48,447 nt of DNA, taken from Chloroflexota bacterium (GTDB lineage Bacteria > Chloroflexota > Anaerolineae > J036 > Brachytrichaceae). The notes beneath the pieces were generated by a model that was not told where the DNA came from, did not search any database, and saw only the letters and a list, made by a program, of their open reading frames with translations. The stretch covers positions 1-48,447 of the forward strand of contig JAGHYX010000003.1 in the NCBI GenBank assembly GCA_017743375.1, in the 5' to 3' direction. The position numbers and the translations under genes were made by a program. Positions 7,730 to 16,016 of this stretch are shown in pieces. Positions within the stretch are counted from its first letter, which is position 1, and each line of letters opens with the position of its first letter.

Positions 7730-9259
7730 TTACTCGCCACTTTCTACACGCTGCATGACTGCCTGCCAGAATGCCTGGGCGTCTGCGATGTCCTTTCGCG
7801 TCTTCTCGTCGAGCGGCTGGCGGAAGGGCAGGCGCGCTGCGCGCTCGAAGAACTCGGCGATCAGCGCGTCGGTGTCGAGGGTGAGCAGCTTGCGGTCGCG
7901 CACGACCAGCCGTCCATTTACGATGACGTGCTTGACGCTGCTGCCGGTTTCACAGTGAACCAGCATTCTATAAGCATCGTTCATCGGGGCAAGCACGGCG
8001 CTGCGTGTGTCCAGCAGCACAATGTCGGCCAGGTAGCCGACGCGCACGCGCCCTAGCCGTTCGCGCAACAATAACGCCGCCGCTCCGCCTAGCGTACAAG
8101 CCTCGAACGCCTCGCGCGCGCTGATCCAAGTTTGCGGGTCATGATGGTTGAGGTTGTGAATGAGGGCAGCGAGTTTCATGGCGTCGAACATGTTCTGGTT
8201 GTCGCTGCTACACGCCCCATCCACGCCCAATGCTACGGTGATGCCACGGTCGAGCATCTCGCGCATCGGCATCAACCCGCTGCCAAGCTTAAGGTTGGCT
8301 GCTGGGTTATGGACGGGGATCGCGCCGCACTCGGCCAGGCGATCCAGGTCTGCCGGGCTGCGAACCCAGACGCTATGCGGCAGCGTCACTTCTGGGGAGA
8401 GCAACCCCTCGTCGTAGAGCCAGTGAATCGCTGTCTTGCCACGCACGCGCCGAATGCAGTAATCCTGGACGCGCGTTTCGACGCAGTGCATATGCACGCC
8501 GGCGCCATGTTTGCGCGCCAACGCCAGCGACCATTGCAAGCACTCGGTAGTCACCAACTGGCCGGCAGCAGGCCCTAAGAAGGCTTGTAAGCGGCCGTCG
8601 TCGCGCCGATGCCAGTCACACATCCAGGCATCGAGCATTGCTAAGGTGTCGCGCAACAACCCACGCCGATAGTCCTCCCTATCCGGTCGGTAGCCGCCGT
8701 GAGATTGTCCATATACGCTGCCGCGCAGATCGAACCCTAGTTGATCGGCGACGTCCAGAACATAATCGTGGTCATCGTACATGGGCGCTACGGCCGCGCG
8801 AATCCCGCTATCGCTGTACGCCTGCATAGCGGCATCCAGATACTCGCGCTGCCAAGGCCCGCCGTGCCAAAGGTGATCTAATGTCCCTGTGACGCCGCTG
8901 AGCAGCATCTCGATGGCGCTCATCGCCGCGCATAGGTAGTGGTCGCGCGCGCTATATTCACCGCACGTGCCGTAGAGCCAAACCAGCCATGGCTCTAAGG
9001 GCATGCGTTCAGTCGCCCCGCGCATGAAGTTCTCTGGCGAATGCGTGTGCGCGCTGATCAGGCCAGGAATGGCAAGCAAGCCGCGGCCGTTGATCACTTG
9101 TAAGGGTTGTGCGCCGATCTGCAGCGATGGGAGGGCAAGTTCTGCTGCCGGCGCGATGCGCGTGATTGTGTTGCCCTCGATCAAGATAGACTGATCATGC
9201 GCAGTGCTGCGCGGAGCTGCCGGATCCAGAACGTCAACATGCTCGATGAGGATCGCCAT
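7730..9259 (-). CDS. Amidohydrolase, ATZ/TRZ or cytosine/guanine deaminase-like
   Basis: A 509-residue metal-dependent hydrolase. The family's metal and catalytic residues are all visible: HTH in PGLISAHTHSPENFMRG, His in VHMHCVET, His in TLPHSVWV and the last Asp in ALGVDGACSSDNQNMFDAM. A small N-terminal beta domain (AILIEHVDVL) and a matching C-terminal part (GYLADIVLLDTR) complete the composite sandwich. Relatives deaminate or dechlorinate nitrogen rings, for example S-adenosylhomocysteine/methylthioadenosine deaminase, guanine deaminase and TrzN. The substrate cannot be fixed. The frame extends another 37 codons upstream, but most of that is a degenerate copy of the dispersed repeat. The ATG at 9259 follows TATCAT by 8 bases. 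Confidence 0.88.
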   Translation of the reverse strand: MAILIEHVDVLDPAAPRSTAHDQSILIEGNTITRIAPAAELALPSLQIGAQPLQVINGRGLLAIPGLISAHTHSPENFMRGATERMPLEPWLVWLYGTCGEYSARDHYLCAAMSAIEMLLSGVTGTLDHLWHGGPWQREYLDAAMQAYSDSGIRAAVAPMYDDHDYVLDVADQLGFDLRGSVYGQSHGGYRPDREDYRRGLLRDTLAMLDAWMCDWHRRDDGRLQAFLGPAAGQLVTTECLQWSLALARKHGAGVHMHCVETRVQDYCIRRVRGKTAIHWLYDEGLLSPEVTLPHSVWVRSPADLDRLAECGAIPVHNPAANLKLGSGLMPMREMLDRGITVALGVDGACSSDNQNMFDAMKLAALIHNLNHHDPQTWISAREAFEACTLGGAAALLLRERLGRVRVGYLADIVLLDTRSAVLAPMNDAYRMLVHCETGSSVKHVIVNGRLVVRDRKLLTLDTDALIAEFFERAARLPFRQPLDEKTRKDIADAQAFWQAVMQRVESGE

Positions 9260-9297
9260 CGCACCGAATGATACTGGGCTGCGCATCAGAGGAGCGA

Positions 9298-9418
9298 GAC
9301 GTTCACTGATAGGGGCAAACGCTCGCCGGATGCTACTCGGGTGAACGCTGATGAAATAGGGGATAGGCAACGGCGCTGCTGTTTACCCGCCTGGATTCGG
9401 CCTCGCCATGAGACGCAT
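9298..9418. repeat. Degenerate copy of the dispersed MITE-like repeat
   Basis: It begins with GTTCACTGATAGGGGCAAAC, close to the left end of better copies. A decayed core palindrome is at about 9361-9392, and it ends in GAGACGCATTG. Its last bases are the first bases of the next copy, so the two form a tandem pair sharing one terminal repeat. Confidence 0.5.
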
Positions 9419-9524
9419 TGATGGGGCAACCTCCGACAGGCCATGCTGCCGGCGAAGGATAAGAGAAGTGGGCAACGGCGTTACCGTCCCCCACCCAAGG
9501 TTCTACCTAACTGTGAACGCACCC
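9411..9524. repeat. Dispersed MITE-like repeat
   Basis: It runs from a GACGCATTGATGGGGCAACC left end to a GTGAACGCACCC right end, with core GTGGGCAACGGC...CCGTCCCCCAC in the middle. The left arm shares GGGGCAACCTNCGACAGGCCATG with the copies at 23569 and 32447 (the latter read in reverse). It separates the amidohydrolase from the LON-domain gene. Confidence 0.75.
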
Positions 9525-9542
9525 TCTTCGCGTAGCTATAAT
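9514..9542 (+). promoter_or_regulatory. Promoter whose -35 lies in the repeat end
   Basis: TATAAT at 9537-9542 has TGAACG 17 bases upstream (9514-9519). That -35-like hexamer is part of the terminal repeat GTGAACGCACCC, so the mobile repeat may have supplied half of this promoter. Confidence 0.5.
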
Positions 9543-9566
9543 CTCCTGACCTGCAGCGAGAGATAT

Positions 9567-10220
9567 ATGGAGGCGAAGGTTTACGAGCTACCGCTCTTTC
9601 CTCTGGGCGTCGTCTTGTTTCCCGGTCAGACGCTGCCTCTACATATCTTCGAGCCGCGCTACCGCATCATGATCCGGAGCTGTATTGAGCACAACACGCC
9701 GTTCGGGGTTGTGCTCATGCGCGATGCGCCGCCGCACGTGCCACACACCATCGGCACCTCGGCACGGGTGACCGACTTCCGGCGCTTGTCCGACGGCCGC
9801 ATGAACATCCTCACGGTCGGCGAGGCGCGTTTTCAAGTGCATCACTTCCGGATGAGCGAGCATGGTTATCTCGTCGGCGAGGTGAGCACGTTGCCCTTCG
9901 TAGAGGACGTTGAGCCGTCGCATCCTCTCCTGCGCTCGGTAGCTCGGCGCGTTAAGCGCTATCTGACGCTCGTCGCTGAGGCCAACGAGCAGCGTTTCAA
10001 CTTTGATCAATTGCCGACGCGCCCGATAGAGCTGGCTGTGTTCACAGCGATTGCACTGGATTTGCCGCTGGAGGATAAGCAAAGATTGTTAGCTCAAGAG
10101 CGCATTTCTGACCTGCTCAGGATGGAGGAAGACCTCTTGAGCCAGGAGACGAAGATGTTGCAGATCGTGGCTTCGGCCATTCGACCGCCAGAGGATGGGC
10201 TCTTCTTCTCGAGAAACTAG
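9567..10220 (+). CDS. LON substrate-binding-domain protein
   Basis: A 217-residue protein made of the Lon N-terminal (LAN/LON-SB) domain alone. It opens with YELPLFPLGVVLFPGQTLPLHIFEPRYR, then has FGVVLMRD, VTDFRRLSDGRMNILTVGEARFQV, and a helical C-terminal half (residues 125-205). There is no AAA or protease domain. Free-standing LON-domain proteins of 200-220 residues are common in bacteria and their role is unknown; substrate recognition for proteolysis is assumed. The frame is open 53 codons further upstream, but those codons lie in the repeat and across the promoter, so the ATG at 9567 is the start. It precedes plsX by 35 bases. Confidence 0.88.
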   Translation: MEAKVYELPLFPLGVVLFPGQTLPLHIFEPRYRIMIRSCIEHNTPFGVVLMRDAPPHVPHTIGTSARVTDFRRLSDGRMNILTVGEARFQVHHFRMSEHGYLVGEVSTLPFVEDVEPSHPLLRSVARRVKRYLTLVAEANEQRFNFDQLPTRPIELAVFTAIALDLPLEDKQRLLAQERISDLLRMEEDLLSQETKMLQIVASAIRPPEDGLFFSRN

Positions 10221-10255
10221 CCTGCTGGCGATCACCTTTCTGCTTGTGGCGTGCA

Positions 10256-11281
10256 ATGAAGATCGTATTAGATGCTATGGGGGGCGATTTCGGCCCTGCA
10301 CCAAATGTTGAAGCCGCCGTCAGCGCTGCGCGCGAATTCGGCTGGGAGATAGCCCTCGTTGGCCGCCAGGAGTTGATCCGGCCATTGCTTGTGCAGCACA
10401 ACACGGCCAACCTCCACCTGCCCATCGTGCATGCCAGCGAAGTGATCGAGATGGGCGAGCATCCCGCCCAGGCCGTAAAGACTAAGAAAAACAGCTCGAT
10501 GGTGGTGGGCATGCAGATGGTTCGCAATGGCGATGCCGATGCCTTCGTCACGATGGGCAATACAGGTGGGGCGTTGGCTGCGGCGCTCTTCCACCTTGGG
10601 CGCATCCAGGGCATTCAGCGGCCAGCCCTTTCGGCAGTCTTCCCCACTGCCAAGGGATGGGTGTTGCTCCTGGACGTCGGCGCCAACGCCGATTGCAAAC
10701 CGGAGCATCTGCTTCAGTTCGCCCTGATGGGCAGCATCTATGCCGAGCGCGTGATGGGCATTCGCAACCCGAGGGTGGGCCTGATCTCCAACGGCGAAGA
10801 GGAAACCAAAGGGAGCGAGCTGGTGCAAGCGGCGCATCGCTTGCTCAAACAAGCCCCGCTTAATTTCATCGGCAACGTCGAAGGGCGCAATTTGCCGGCC
10901 GGCAGCGCCGATGTATTCGTGACCGATGGCTTCACCGGCAACGTCATGATCAAGCTCGCTGAGGGCATGGGCGAGTTCATCAAGGGCATGTTGCGCGAGG
11001 AGATCATGCGCACAACGATCGGCAAGCTCGGCGGCCTGCTGATCAAAGACGCGCTCACGCGCATCAGCAAGCGCACCGATTACCAGGAGATCGGCGGTGC
11101 GCCACTTCTTGGCGTGGATGGTGTTGTGATCATTGGCCACGGGCGCAGCCAGGCGCGCGCCATCCGCTCGGCGCTGATGCGCGCAGCGGAGGCTGTGGAA
11201 CGTGGCGTAGTGGATGCGATAGAGACTGGCCTGCAGGCGTTGCCAAAGTTACGACCAGCAATTGCCAACGAGCCTTCGTAG
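10256..11281 (+). CDS. plsX: Phosphate acyltransferase PlsX
   Basis: A 341-residue homologue of PlsX, which makes acyl-phosphate from acyl-ACP for phospholipid synthesis at the membrane face. The N-terminus MKIVLDAMGGDFGP is diagnostic. Other family blocks are ASEVIEMGEHP, KKNSSMVVGMQMV, GNTGGALAAAL, GLISNGEEETKG, FIGNVEGRN, VFVTDGFTGNVMIKLAEG and GAPLLGVDGVVIIGHGRS. Length is normal. The start is the ATG at 10256; a GTG 12 bases upstream is less likely. It is followed by fabF with a 4-base gap. The usual fabH-fabD-fabG-acpP genes found between plsX and fabF are absent here. Confidence 0.97.
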   Translation: MKIVLDAMGGDFGPAPNVEAAVSAAREFGWEIALVGRQELIRPLLVQHNTANLHLPIVHASEVIEMGEHPAQAVKTKKNSSMVVGMQMVRNGDADAFVTMGNTGGALAAALFHLGRIQGIQRPALSAVFPTAKGWVLLLDVGANADCKPEHLLQFALMGSIYAERVMGIRNPRVGLISNGEEETKGSELVQAAHRLLKQAPLNFIGNVEGRNLPAGSADVFVTDGFTGNVMIKLAEGMGEFIKGMLREEIMRTTIGKLGGLLIKDALTRISKRTDYQEIGGAPLLGVDGVVIIGHGRSQARAIRSALMRAAEAVERGVVDAIETGLQALPKLRPAIANEPS

Positions 11282-11285
11282 GAAT

Positions 11286-12656
11286 ATGGCACGACCGAAA
11301 CGATTCTCCAGCCTGCGGCGTGGGTTAAGCCGCTTTACCAACGCAAGCTGGCGCATGTTGCGCCGCCGGCGAAGCGAACAGGTCAACGCGCCAACCATCA
11401 TCATTCCCAACACCAACAAGCGACGCCGGATCGTCGTCACAGGGATCGGCGCCATCACCGTTCTGGGCCTGAACCTGGTGGACACATGGAATAACCTCGT
11501 CGCCGGTCGCAGTGGCATCGGCCCGATCACCCAATTTGACCCCAGCCATCTGCCAGTGCGCATCGCCGGCGAGGTAAAAGGGTTCGACCCGCTCAAATAC
11601 TTCGATCCCAAGGAGCTGCGGCGCATGGCGCGTTGTTCGCAGTTTGCTGTAGCCGCCGCCCAAGAGGCCATCGAGCATTCTGGCCTGCGCATTGGCAAAG
11701 ACGTCAAGAGCGACCGAATCGGCGTGGTGATGGGCACAGCGCTGGGCGGCTATGAGATGTCTGAGGGTGGCTCGCGCGAATACTATCAATATGGCTACAA
11801 GCGCGTCAATCCCTTTGCCCTGCCGGCGGCACTGCCCAACGCGCCGGCACACCACATCAGCACGCGCTTCGGCCTGAAAGGGCTGCTCAGCACAGTCGTG
11901 GCAGCCTGCGCCTCCGGCACGCAGGCGATCGGCGACGCCGCTGAGATGATCCGACTCGGCAAGGCCGATGCCGTGCTGGCCGGCGGCGTGGAAGCCGTCG
12001 TCACGGAAACGGCCATCGTCGCCTTTGCTAAGATGCGCGTGCTGAGCACCCTGAACGAGCAACCGGAGCTGGCCCAGCGGCCCTTCGACCTCACGCGCGA
12101 TGGGTTTGCCTACAGCGAAGGATGCGCAGTGATGATGTTGGAGGATTACGAGCGCGCAAAGGCGCGCGGGGCGACGATCTACGCCGAAGTGCTGGGCATG
12201 GGGGTTTCATCAGACGCTTATCACATCGCTATTCCCGACCCCTCTGCCGGCGGCGCGATCCGCGCCATGCAGTGGGCGCTTCAGGACGCTGGCCTTGCTC
12301 CACACCACGTGGATTACATCAACGCGCACGGCTCGGCCACACAGACCAATGACGCGCTGGAGACAGCGGCCATCAAGCACGTCTTCGGCGAGCATGCCTA
12401 CGATATTCCCGTGACCAGCACCAAGTCCATGGTCGGCCATGCGATGGGTGCTGCCGGCGCTATCGAGGCGCTGAGCACAATCATGACGATCAAGACCGGC
12501 ATCATTCCGCCGACGATCAACTTGCACCACCCAGATCCAGCTTGTGACCTGGACTACGTGCCCCATCGTGCCCGCCTCAAGGAGGTCGTATACGCGATTT
12601 CAAACTCTTTTGGGTTGGGCGGGCAAAACGCCACGATCGTCTTTGGCAAGGTGTGA
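11286..12656 (+). CDS. fabF: 3-oxoacyl-ACP synthase II FabF
   Basis: A 456-residue condensing enzyme that elongates acyl-ACP with malonyl-ACP in fatty acid synthesis. The Cys-His-His triad is visible: Cys208 in VVAACASGTQ, His348 in INAHGSATQTND, and His385 in SMVGHAMGAAGA with Lys380 before it. The thiolase fold runs from about residue 46 (RRRIVVTGIGAITVLG). The first 45 residues are an unusual arginine-rich extension not seen in typical FabF (about 410 residues). A Met at residue 24 would shorten it. It lies 4 bases after plsX and is followed 10 bases later by a membrane-protein gene. Confidence 0.95.
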   Translation: MARPKRFSSLRRGLSRFTNASWRMLRRRRSEQVNAPTIIIPNTNKRRRIVVTGIGAITVLGLNLVDTWNNLVAGRSGIGPITQFDPSHLPVRIAGEVKGFDPLKYFDPKELRRMARCSQFAVAAAQEAIEHSGLRIGKDVKSDRIGVVMGTALGGYEMSEGGSREYYQYGYKRVNPFALPAALPNAPAHHISTRFGLKGLLSTVVAACASGTQAIGDAAEMIRLGKADAVLAGGVEAVVTETAIVAFAKMRVLSTLNEQPELAQRPFDLTRDGFAYSEGCAVMMLEDYERAKARGATIYAEVLGMGVSSDAYHIAIPDPSAGGAIRAMQWALQDAGLAPHHVDYINAHGSATQTNDALETAAIKHVFGEHAYDIPVTSTKSMVGHAMGAAGAIEALSTIMTIKTGIIPPTINLHHPDPACDLDYVPHRARLKEVVYAISNSFGLGGQNATIVFGKV

Positions 12657-12666
12657 CCTAAGACTG

Positions 12667-13413
12667 ATGAAAGTCGTCATCAATGAGAGGAAATATCGTC
12701 GGATGGCGCTGATCGGGCGCGTTGCGCTCTTTGGGTCGTTGGGCATCCTGCTGGTCGGCCTGCTGCTCACCCTCTTTGGCCCTCAACTTGGCCTCCTCAC
12801 GCCCGATAACTCCGGCGTTTTCTTCGCCCTCTATCTGGTCATCCTGCTGGTGGGCCTCATTGCCTCGCGGATTGGGTTTTACTATGGCAATCGCTACCTC
12901 GCCGCGACGCGCCCCGACGTCGTTCTGCGCGAGAGCCTGAAAGGGCTAGAGCGTAAATATGCCCTGATGCTCTTCGCCGGCCCGACCAACTATCTGCTCA
13001 TCGAACCGGGTGGGGTAACCGTGTTCGTGGTGCGCACCCAGGATGGGAAGATCAGCTACCGCGATGGGAAGTGGAAACGGCGGGAGAGCCTGCTGCGCTT
13101 TTGGTTCGGCCGAGATGAGCCGTTGGGGGATCCGACGGAAGACCTCAATGAGGAACTCCAGAAAGTCCAGCGTGTGCTTAACGAGCAGTTGCCGACCTTA
13201 AAAATACCGCTACGCGGCATCATCGTCTTCAGCCATCCGCGCGCGGTCCTGGATATCGAGCCATCACCCTTCGTTGTGCTGCGCGCTGATGAGCTGAAGG
13301 ACTATTTGCGTGGCGAAGGCAAACTCAAAGAGTTGCCCGCTTCCATCCAACGCAAGGTGCGCAAAGCGCTCGGCGCACCTGATCTCCCCCGCCCGGAGCC
13401 CGTGTCCGTTTGA
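12667..13413 (+). CDS. Membrane-anchored NERD-like domain protein
   Basis: A 248-residue protein. Two hydrophobic segments are at about 17-39 and 48-70, followed by a soluble part. The soluble part has ERKYALMLFAGPTNYLLIEPGGVTVFVVRTQDG and a KWKRR motif, then QKVQRVLNEQL and IVFSHPRAVLDIE. This resembles the nuclease-related NERD domain (GPGGVFVIETK then ...G.W). The catalytic E-x-K is not there (VVRTQDG), so nuclease activity is unlikely. The basic C-terminus KVRKALGAPD is typical of Chloroflexota relatives as I remember them. It sits 10 bases after fabF and is probably co-transcribed. Function is unknown. Confidence 0.6.
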   Translation: MKVVINERKYRRMALIGRVALFGSLGILLVGLLLTLFGPQLGLLTPDNSGVFFALYLVILLVGLIASRIGFYYGNRYLAATRPDVVLRESLKGLERKYALMLFAGPTNYLLIEPGGVTVFVVRTQDGKISYRDGKWKRRESLLRFWFGRDEPLGDPTEDLNEELQKVQRVLNEQLPTLKIPLRGIIVFSHPRAVLDIEPSPFVVLRADELKDYLRGEGKLKELPASIQRKVRKALGAPDLPRPEPVSV

Positions 13414-13414
13414 T

Positions 13415-13522
13415 GGGTGCTTTGCCGTGAGGGGCAGCCGCTTGCCGGCCGCAACCAGCGACAAGAGAGCAGGTCACAGCGTTGCCATCGCCTGCCTAGG
13501 GTTCTGGCCCCTGAACGCGCCC
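13415..13522. repeat. Degenerate dispersed repeat at the 3' ends of two genes
   Basis: It runs from GGGTGCTTT at 13415 to GAACGCGCCC at 13522, with a decayed core around 13470-13500 and a CTAGGGTTCTGGCCCCTGAA stretch matching the right arm. It starts 2 bases after the stop of the NERD-like gene. It also supplies the last nine codons, including the stop, of the leftward glycosyltransferase gene. Confidence 0.6.
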
Positions 13523-14809
13523 TGTTGAATCAGTTTGCCCGCGCGAGCGGGCGCCTGTCCCCAACTCGCCATATACGTCCAGCAGCAGGTCCACCACCTT
13601 TTGCCACGAGTAACCTTCGGCGTAGCAGGCAGCAGCATGGCCCATGCGCCGGCGGAGCGCGTCGTCATCCAGCAATCGCTCGATGGCGCGCGCGAGTTCG
13701 GCAGGATCGTTCGCCCGCACCCGCAGACCGGTCTTGTGATGCTGAACCAACACGCTCAGCCCGCCCACATCCGAAGCGATCACCGGCGTGCCACACGCCA
13801 TCGCCTCCAGCGCCACCATCCCAAACGACTCGTAATGCGATGGCATCACCAGCACCTCAGCGGCGGCGTAGTAGTACTGCAGGGCATCCTGGTCGCGCGC
13901 GCCCAGGAAGATGATCACGTCGTCCAGCCCCAGCGAGCTGCGCAGGCTGTGCAGCCGCGCCATCTCCTCGTTTGCCCGCTGGCCGGCCTCGCTAGGGTCG
14001 CCGCCGATCACTGCCACGCTCACGTTGCGCCAGTCCCAATCCGGCCGGTGCTGGCGGAGCATGGCCACTGCTTGGAACAAAGTGTCCAAGCCCTTCAGCC
14101 GCTCAATACGGCCGGCAAACAGGATGAGCCGCGTTGGGGCTGGGATGCCGATGACTTTTCGCGCGTAGCCCTGCTCGATCGGGCGGAAGCGCGCCAGATC
14201 CACGCCCGGCGGCACAATGCGAATGCGAGATGACCTGGCGCCATACAAGCGCACCAACTGCATCTTCTCCACGTGGGTGTTGGCGGTGATTCGGTCGGCG
14301 ACGTCGCATAGATGGCATTCGCTGCGCAACCGCAGGTCGCTTTCGCGATCCTGCTCTCGCGTGGCGATCTGGTTCTTCAGCTCGGCCAGGGTGTGAAAGG
14401 TCATCACGAACTTCACGCCCCAACACCGGCGCAGCGACTCGGCCACCAAGCCGGAGAGCCAGTAGTGAGCATGAATCACGTCGTAGGGCGGACCGGCCTG
14501 TGCTTCGTCGGGCTGGGCGATAAAGCGACACACCCACTCAGCGAAGTCCGGCACATACTGGTGCAGCGCGTGCTTAGGGAGCGCGATCTGTGGGCCGGCA
14601 GGCACGTGAATGACGCGCGTGTTCGCGCCCAGTCGCGGGTCTATGCGCAGCGATTCGTTGCCTTGGCTGCGCGTAAAGACATCGGCGGCGATGCCCCGCC
14701 GCCCCAATTCGCGCGCGACCTCGCGCACGTAGACGTTCATGCCGCCGGTGTCCTTGCCCCCCAGGGTGGCCAACGGCGAGGTATGGAAACTGATCAGCGC
14801 TACCCGCAT
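13496..14809 (-). CDS. Glycosyltransferase family 4 (MshA/sucrose-phosphate-synthase-like)
   Basis: A 437-residue GT-B enzyme. The N-terminus RVALISFHTSPLATLGGKDTGGMNVYVREVARELG has the GGMN donor-side loop of the MshA and sucrose-phosphate synthase groups. The acceptor domain carries DVIHAHYWLSGLVAESL and FVMTFHTLAELKN; the donor domain has LFAGRIERLKGLDTLFQA and the E-x7-E motif in SHYESFGMVALEAMACGTPV. Relatives transfer a sugar from a nucleotide to inositol phosphate, fructose phosphate or lipid acceptors. Inositol phosphate would suggest a mycothiol-like thiol, but no other such gene is here. The ATG at 14809 is used. The final codons lie in a dispersed repeat, so the C-terminus may have been altered. 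It follows the Fe-ADH gene by 10 bases. Confidence 0.88.
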   Translation of the reverse strand: MRVALISFHTSPLATLGGKDTGGMNVYVREVARELGRRGIAADVFTRSQGNESLRIDPRLGANTRVIHVPAGPQIALPKHALHQYVPDFAEWVCRFIAQPDEAQAGPPYDVIHAHYWLSGLVAESLRRCWGVKFVMTFHTLAELKNQIATREQDRESDLRLRSECHLCDVADRITANTHVEKMQLVRLYGARSSRIRIVPPGVDLARFRPIEQGYARKVIGIPAPTRLILFAGRIERLKGLDTLFQAVAMLRQHRPDWDWRNVSVAVIGGDPSEAGQRANEEMARLHSLRSSLGLDDVIIFLGARDQDALQYYYAAAEVLVMPSHYESFGMVALEAMACGTPVIASDVGGLSVLVQHHKTGLRVRANDPAELARAIERLLDDDALRRRMGHAAACYAEGYSWQKVVDLLLDVYGELGTGARSRGQTDSTGRVQGPEP

Positions 14810-14819
14810 TGTGATGCGG

Positions 14820-16001
14820 CTAAACATTCACCGCCAGCCCGTCGAACGCGCAGATGAACAGCGTGCGCAGGGCTTCGGCCGATGGCTGCCGTGGCGAGGC
14901 AAAGATCACCGTGTCGTTCATGGCGTTGTCCACCAGGGCATCCAACTTAGTTGAGAACTCGGTCGCTGAGATGCCGGCTTCAGCGAGCGTCAGCGGCTGA
15001 TCAATGGCGCGCGCCAGGGCGCGCACCCGCTCGGCCAGCGCATGCGCAGCGACGGTCTCATCGTCGTGGGGTAAACCGCAGAACTGCGCCAGCGAGGCGA
15101 AGCGCGTCTTGACCTCAGCCGAACGCGCCGGGCTGGCGTAGAACGCGATGACATAGGGCAAGCACAATCCCACCGCTCGGCCATGTGGCAGATGGAAGAG
15201 CGCGCCAAGCGCATGTCCCATCGAATGTGCTAAGCCCACCATGCTGTTGATGTAGCCTAGACCGCCGATGGCAGCGCAGTTGGCCATCTTCTCCAGCGCT
15301 TCTGCGTCGTCAGGATTGCGATAAGCGCGCTCCAGGTAGTCCAGCGCAAGCTTAGTTGCAACAAGGCAAAGGCCGTCGGTGTAATCGTTGGCCCAGGTCG
15401 CCAGATAGCCCTCGATGGCTTGGGTCAGCGCGTCCATGCCGCTATCGGCGATCACGCGCGGGGGCGCGGTGCGCATCATGCACGGATCAACAATCGCCAA
15501 GTCAGGCACGGCCAGCGGATGGCCGCTGCCCAGCTTGCGCGGTGGATCGCCGGGCATGGTGATCACGAACGCCCAAGTGGCCTCGCTGCCCGTGCCGGCG
15601 GTGGTAGGGATGGCAACCAGGCGCGCGCGGGCGCGCAGCGTGATCGCCTCCAGCGGACTGAGCGCCTCCAGGTCTAGCCCGGGGTTCTCGTAAAGCACCC
15701 ACATGGCCTTTGCGGCGTCTATCACGCTGCCGCCGCCTACGGCCACGATCCAGTCGGGCGCATATTCAGCGAGCACCGCCGCGCCGCGCTGAACAAGACC
15801 AAGGGGAGGGTCGGGCTGCACATCGGCGTAAATGGTGTGCGCGAGCCCCGCCCGATCTAGGTGCGCGGTCACCATCGCCAGCAGGCCGGCTTGTTGGATG
15901 TTGCGGTCGGTGACGATGAACGCGCGCGCGCCGCGCAGCTCAGCCAGGTATCCCAACGCCTCTTCGCCATGCACGATCGTTGGCGAACGGAAGAACCACA
16001 T
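14820..16001 (-). CDS. Iron-type (group III) alcohol dehydrogenase with altered metal site
   Basis: A 393-residue member of the iron-containing ADH family, which reduces aldehydes or oxidises alcohols with NAD(P). The nucleotide loop GGGSVIDAAK is at 89-98 and PTTAGTGSEAT at 132-142. The family holds its metal with one Asp and three His. Here Asp190 (SGMDALTQAIEGY), His259 and His273 (HSMGHALGALFHLPHG) are kept, but the second ligand is Gln194 instead of His. Metal choice or activity may differ. Length is normal. It precedes the glycosyltransferase by 10 bases in the same direction; a shared pathway is possible but unproven. Confidence 0.9.
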   Translation of the reverse strand: MWFFRSPTIVHGEEALGYLAELRGARAFIVTDRNIQQAGLLAMVTAHLDRAGLAHTIYADVQPDPPLGLVQRGAAVLAEYAPDWIVAVGGGSVIDAAKAMWVLYENPGLDLEALSPLEAITLRARARLVAIPTTAGTGSEATWAFVITMPGDPPRKLGSGHPLAVPDLAIVDPCMMRTAPPRVIADSGMDALTQAIEGYLATWANDYTDGLCLVATKLALDYLERAYRNPDDAEALEKMANCAAIGGLGYINSMVGLAHSMGHALGALFHLPHGRAVGLCLPYVIAFYASPARSAEVKTRFASLAQFCGLPHDDETVAAHALAERVRALARAIDQPLTLAEAGISATEFSTKLDALVDNAMNDTVIFASPRQPSAEALRTLFICAFDGLAVNV

Positions 16002-16016
16002 CGTTGCATGATGGTA

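Noticed and set aside
9408-9566. Longer N-terminus of the LON-domain protein
   Set aside because: These codons lie in the repeat and across the TATAAT promoter.
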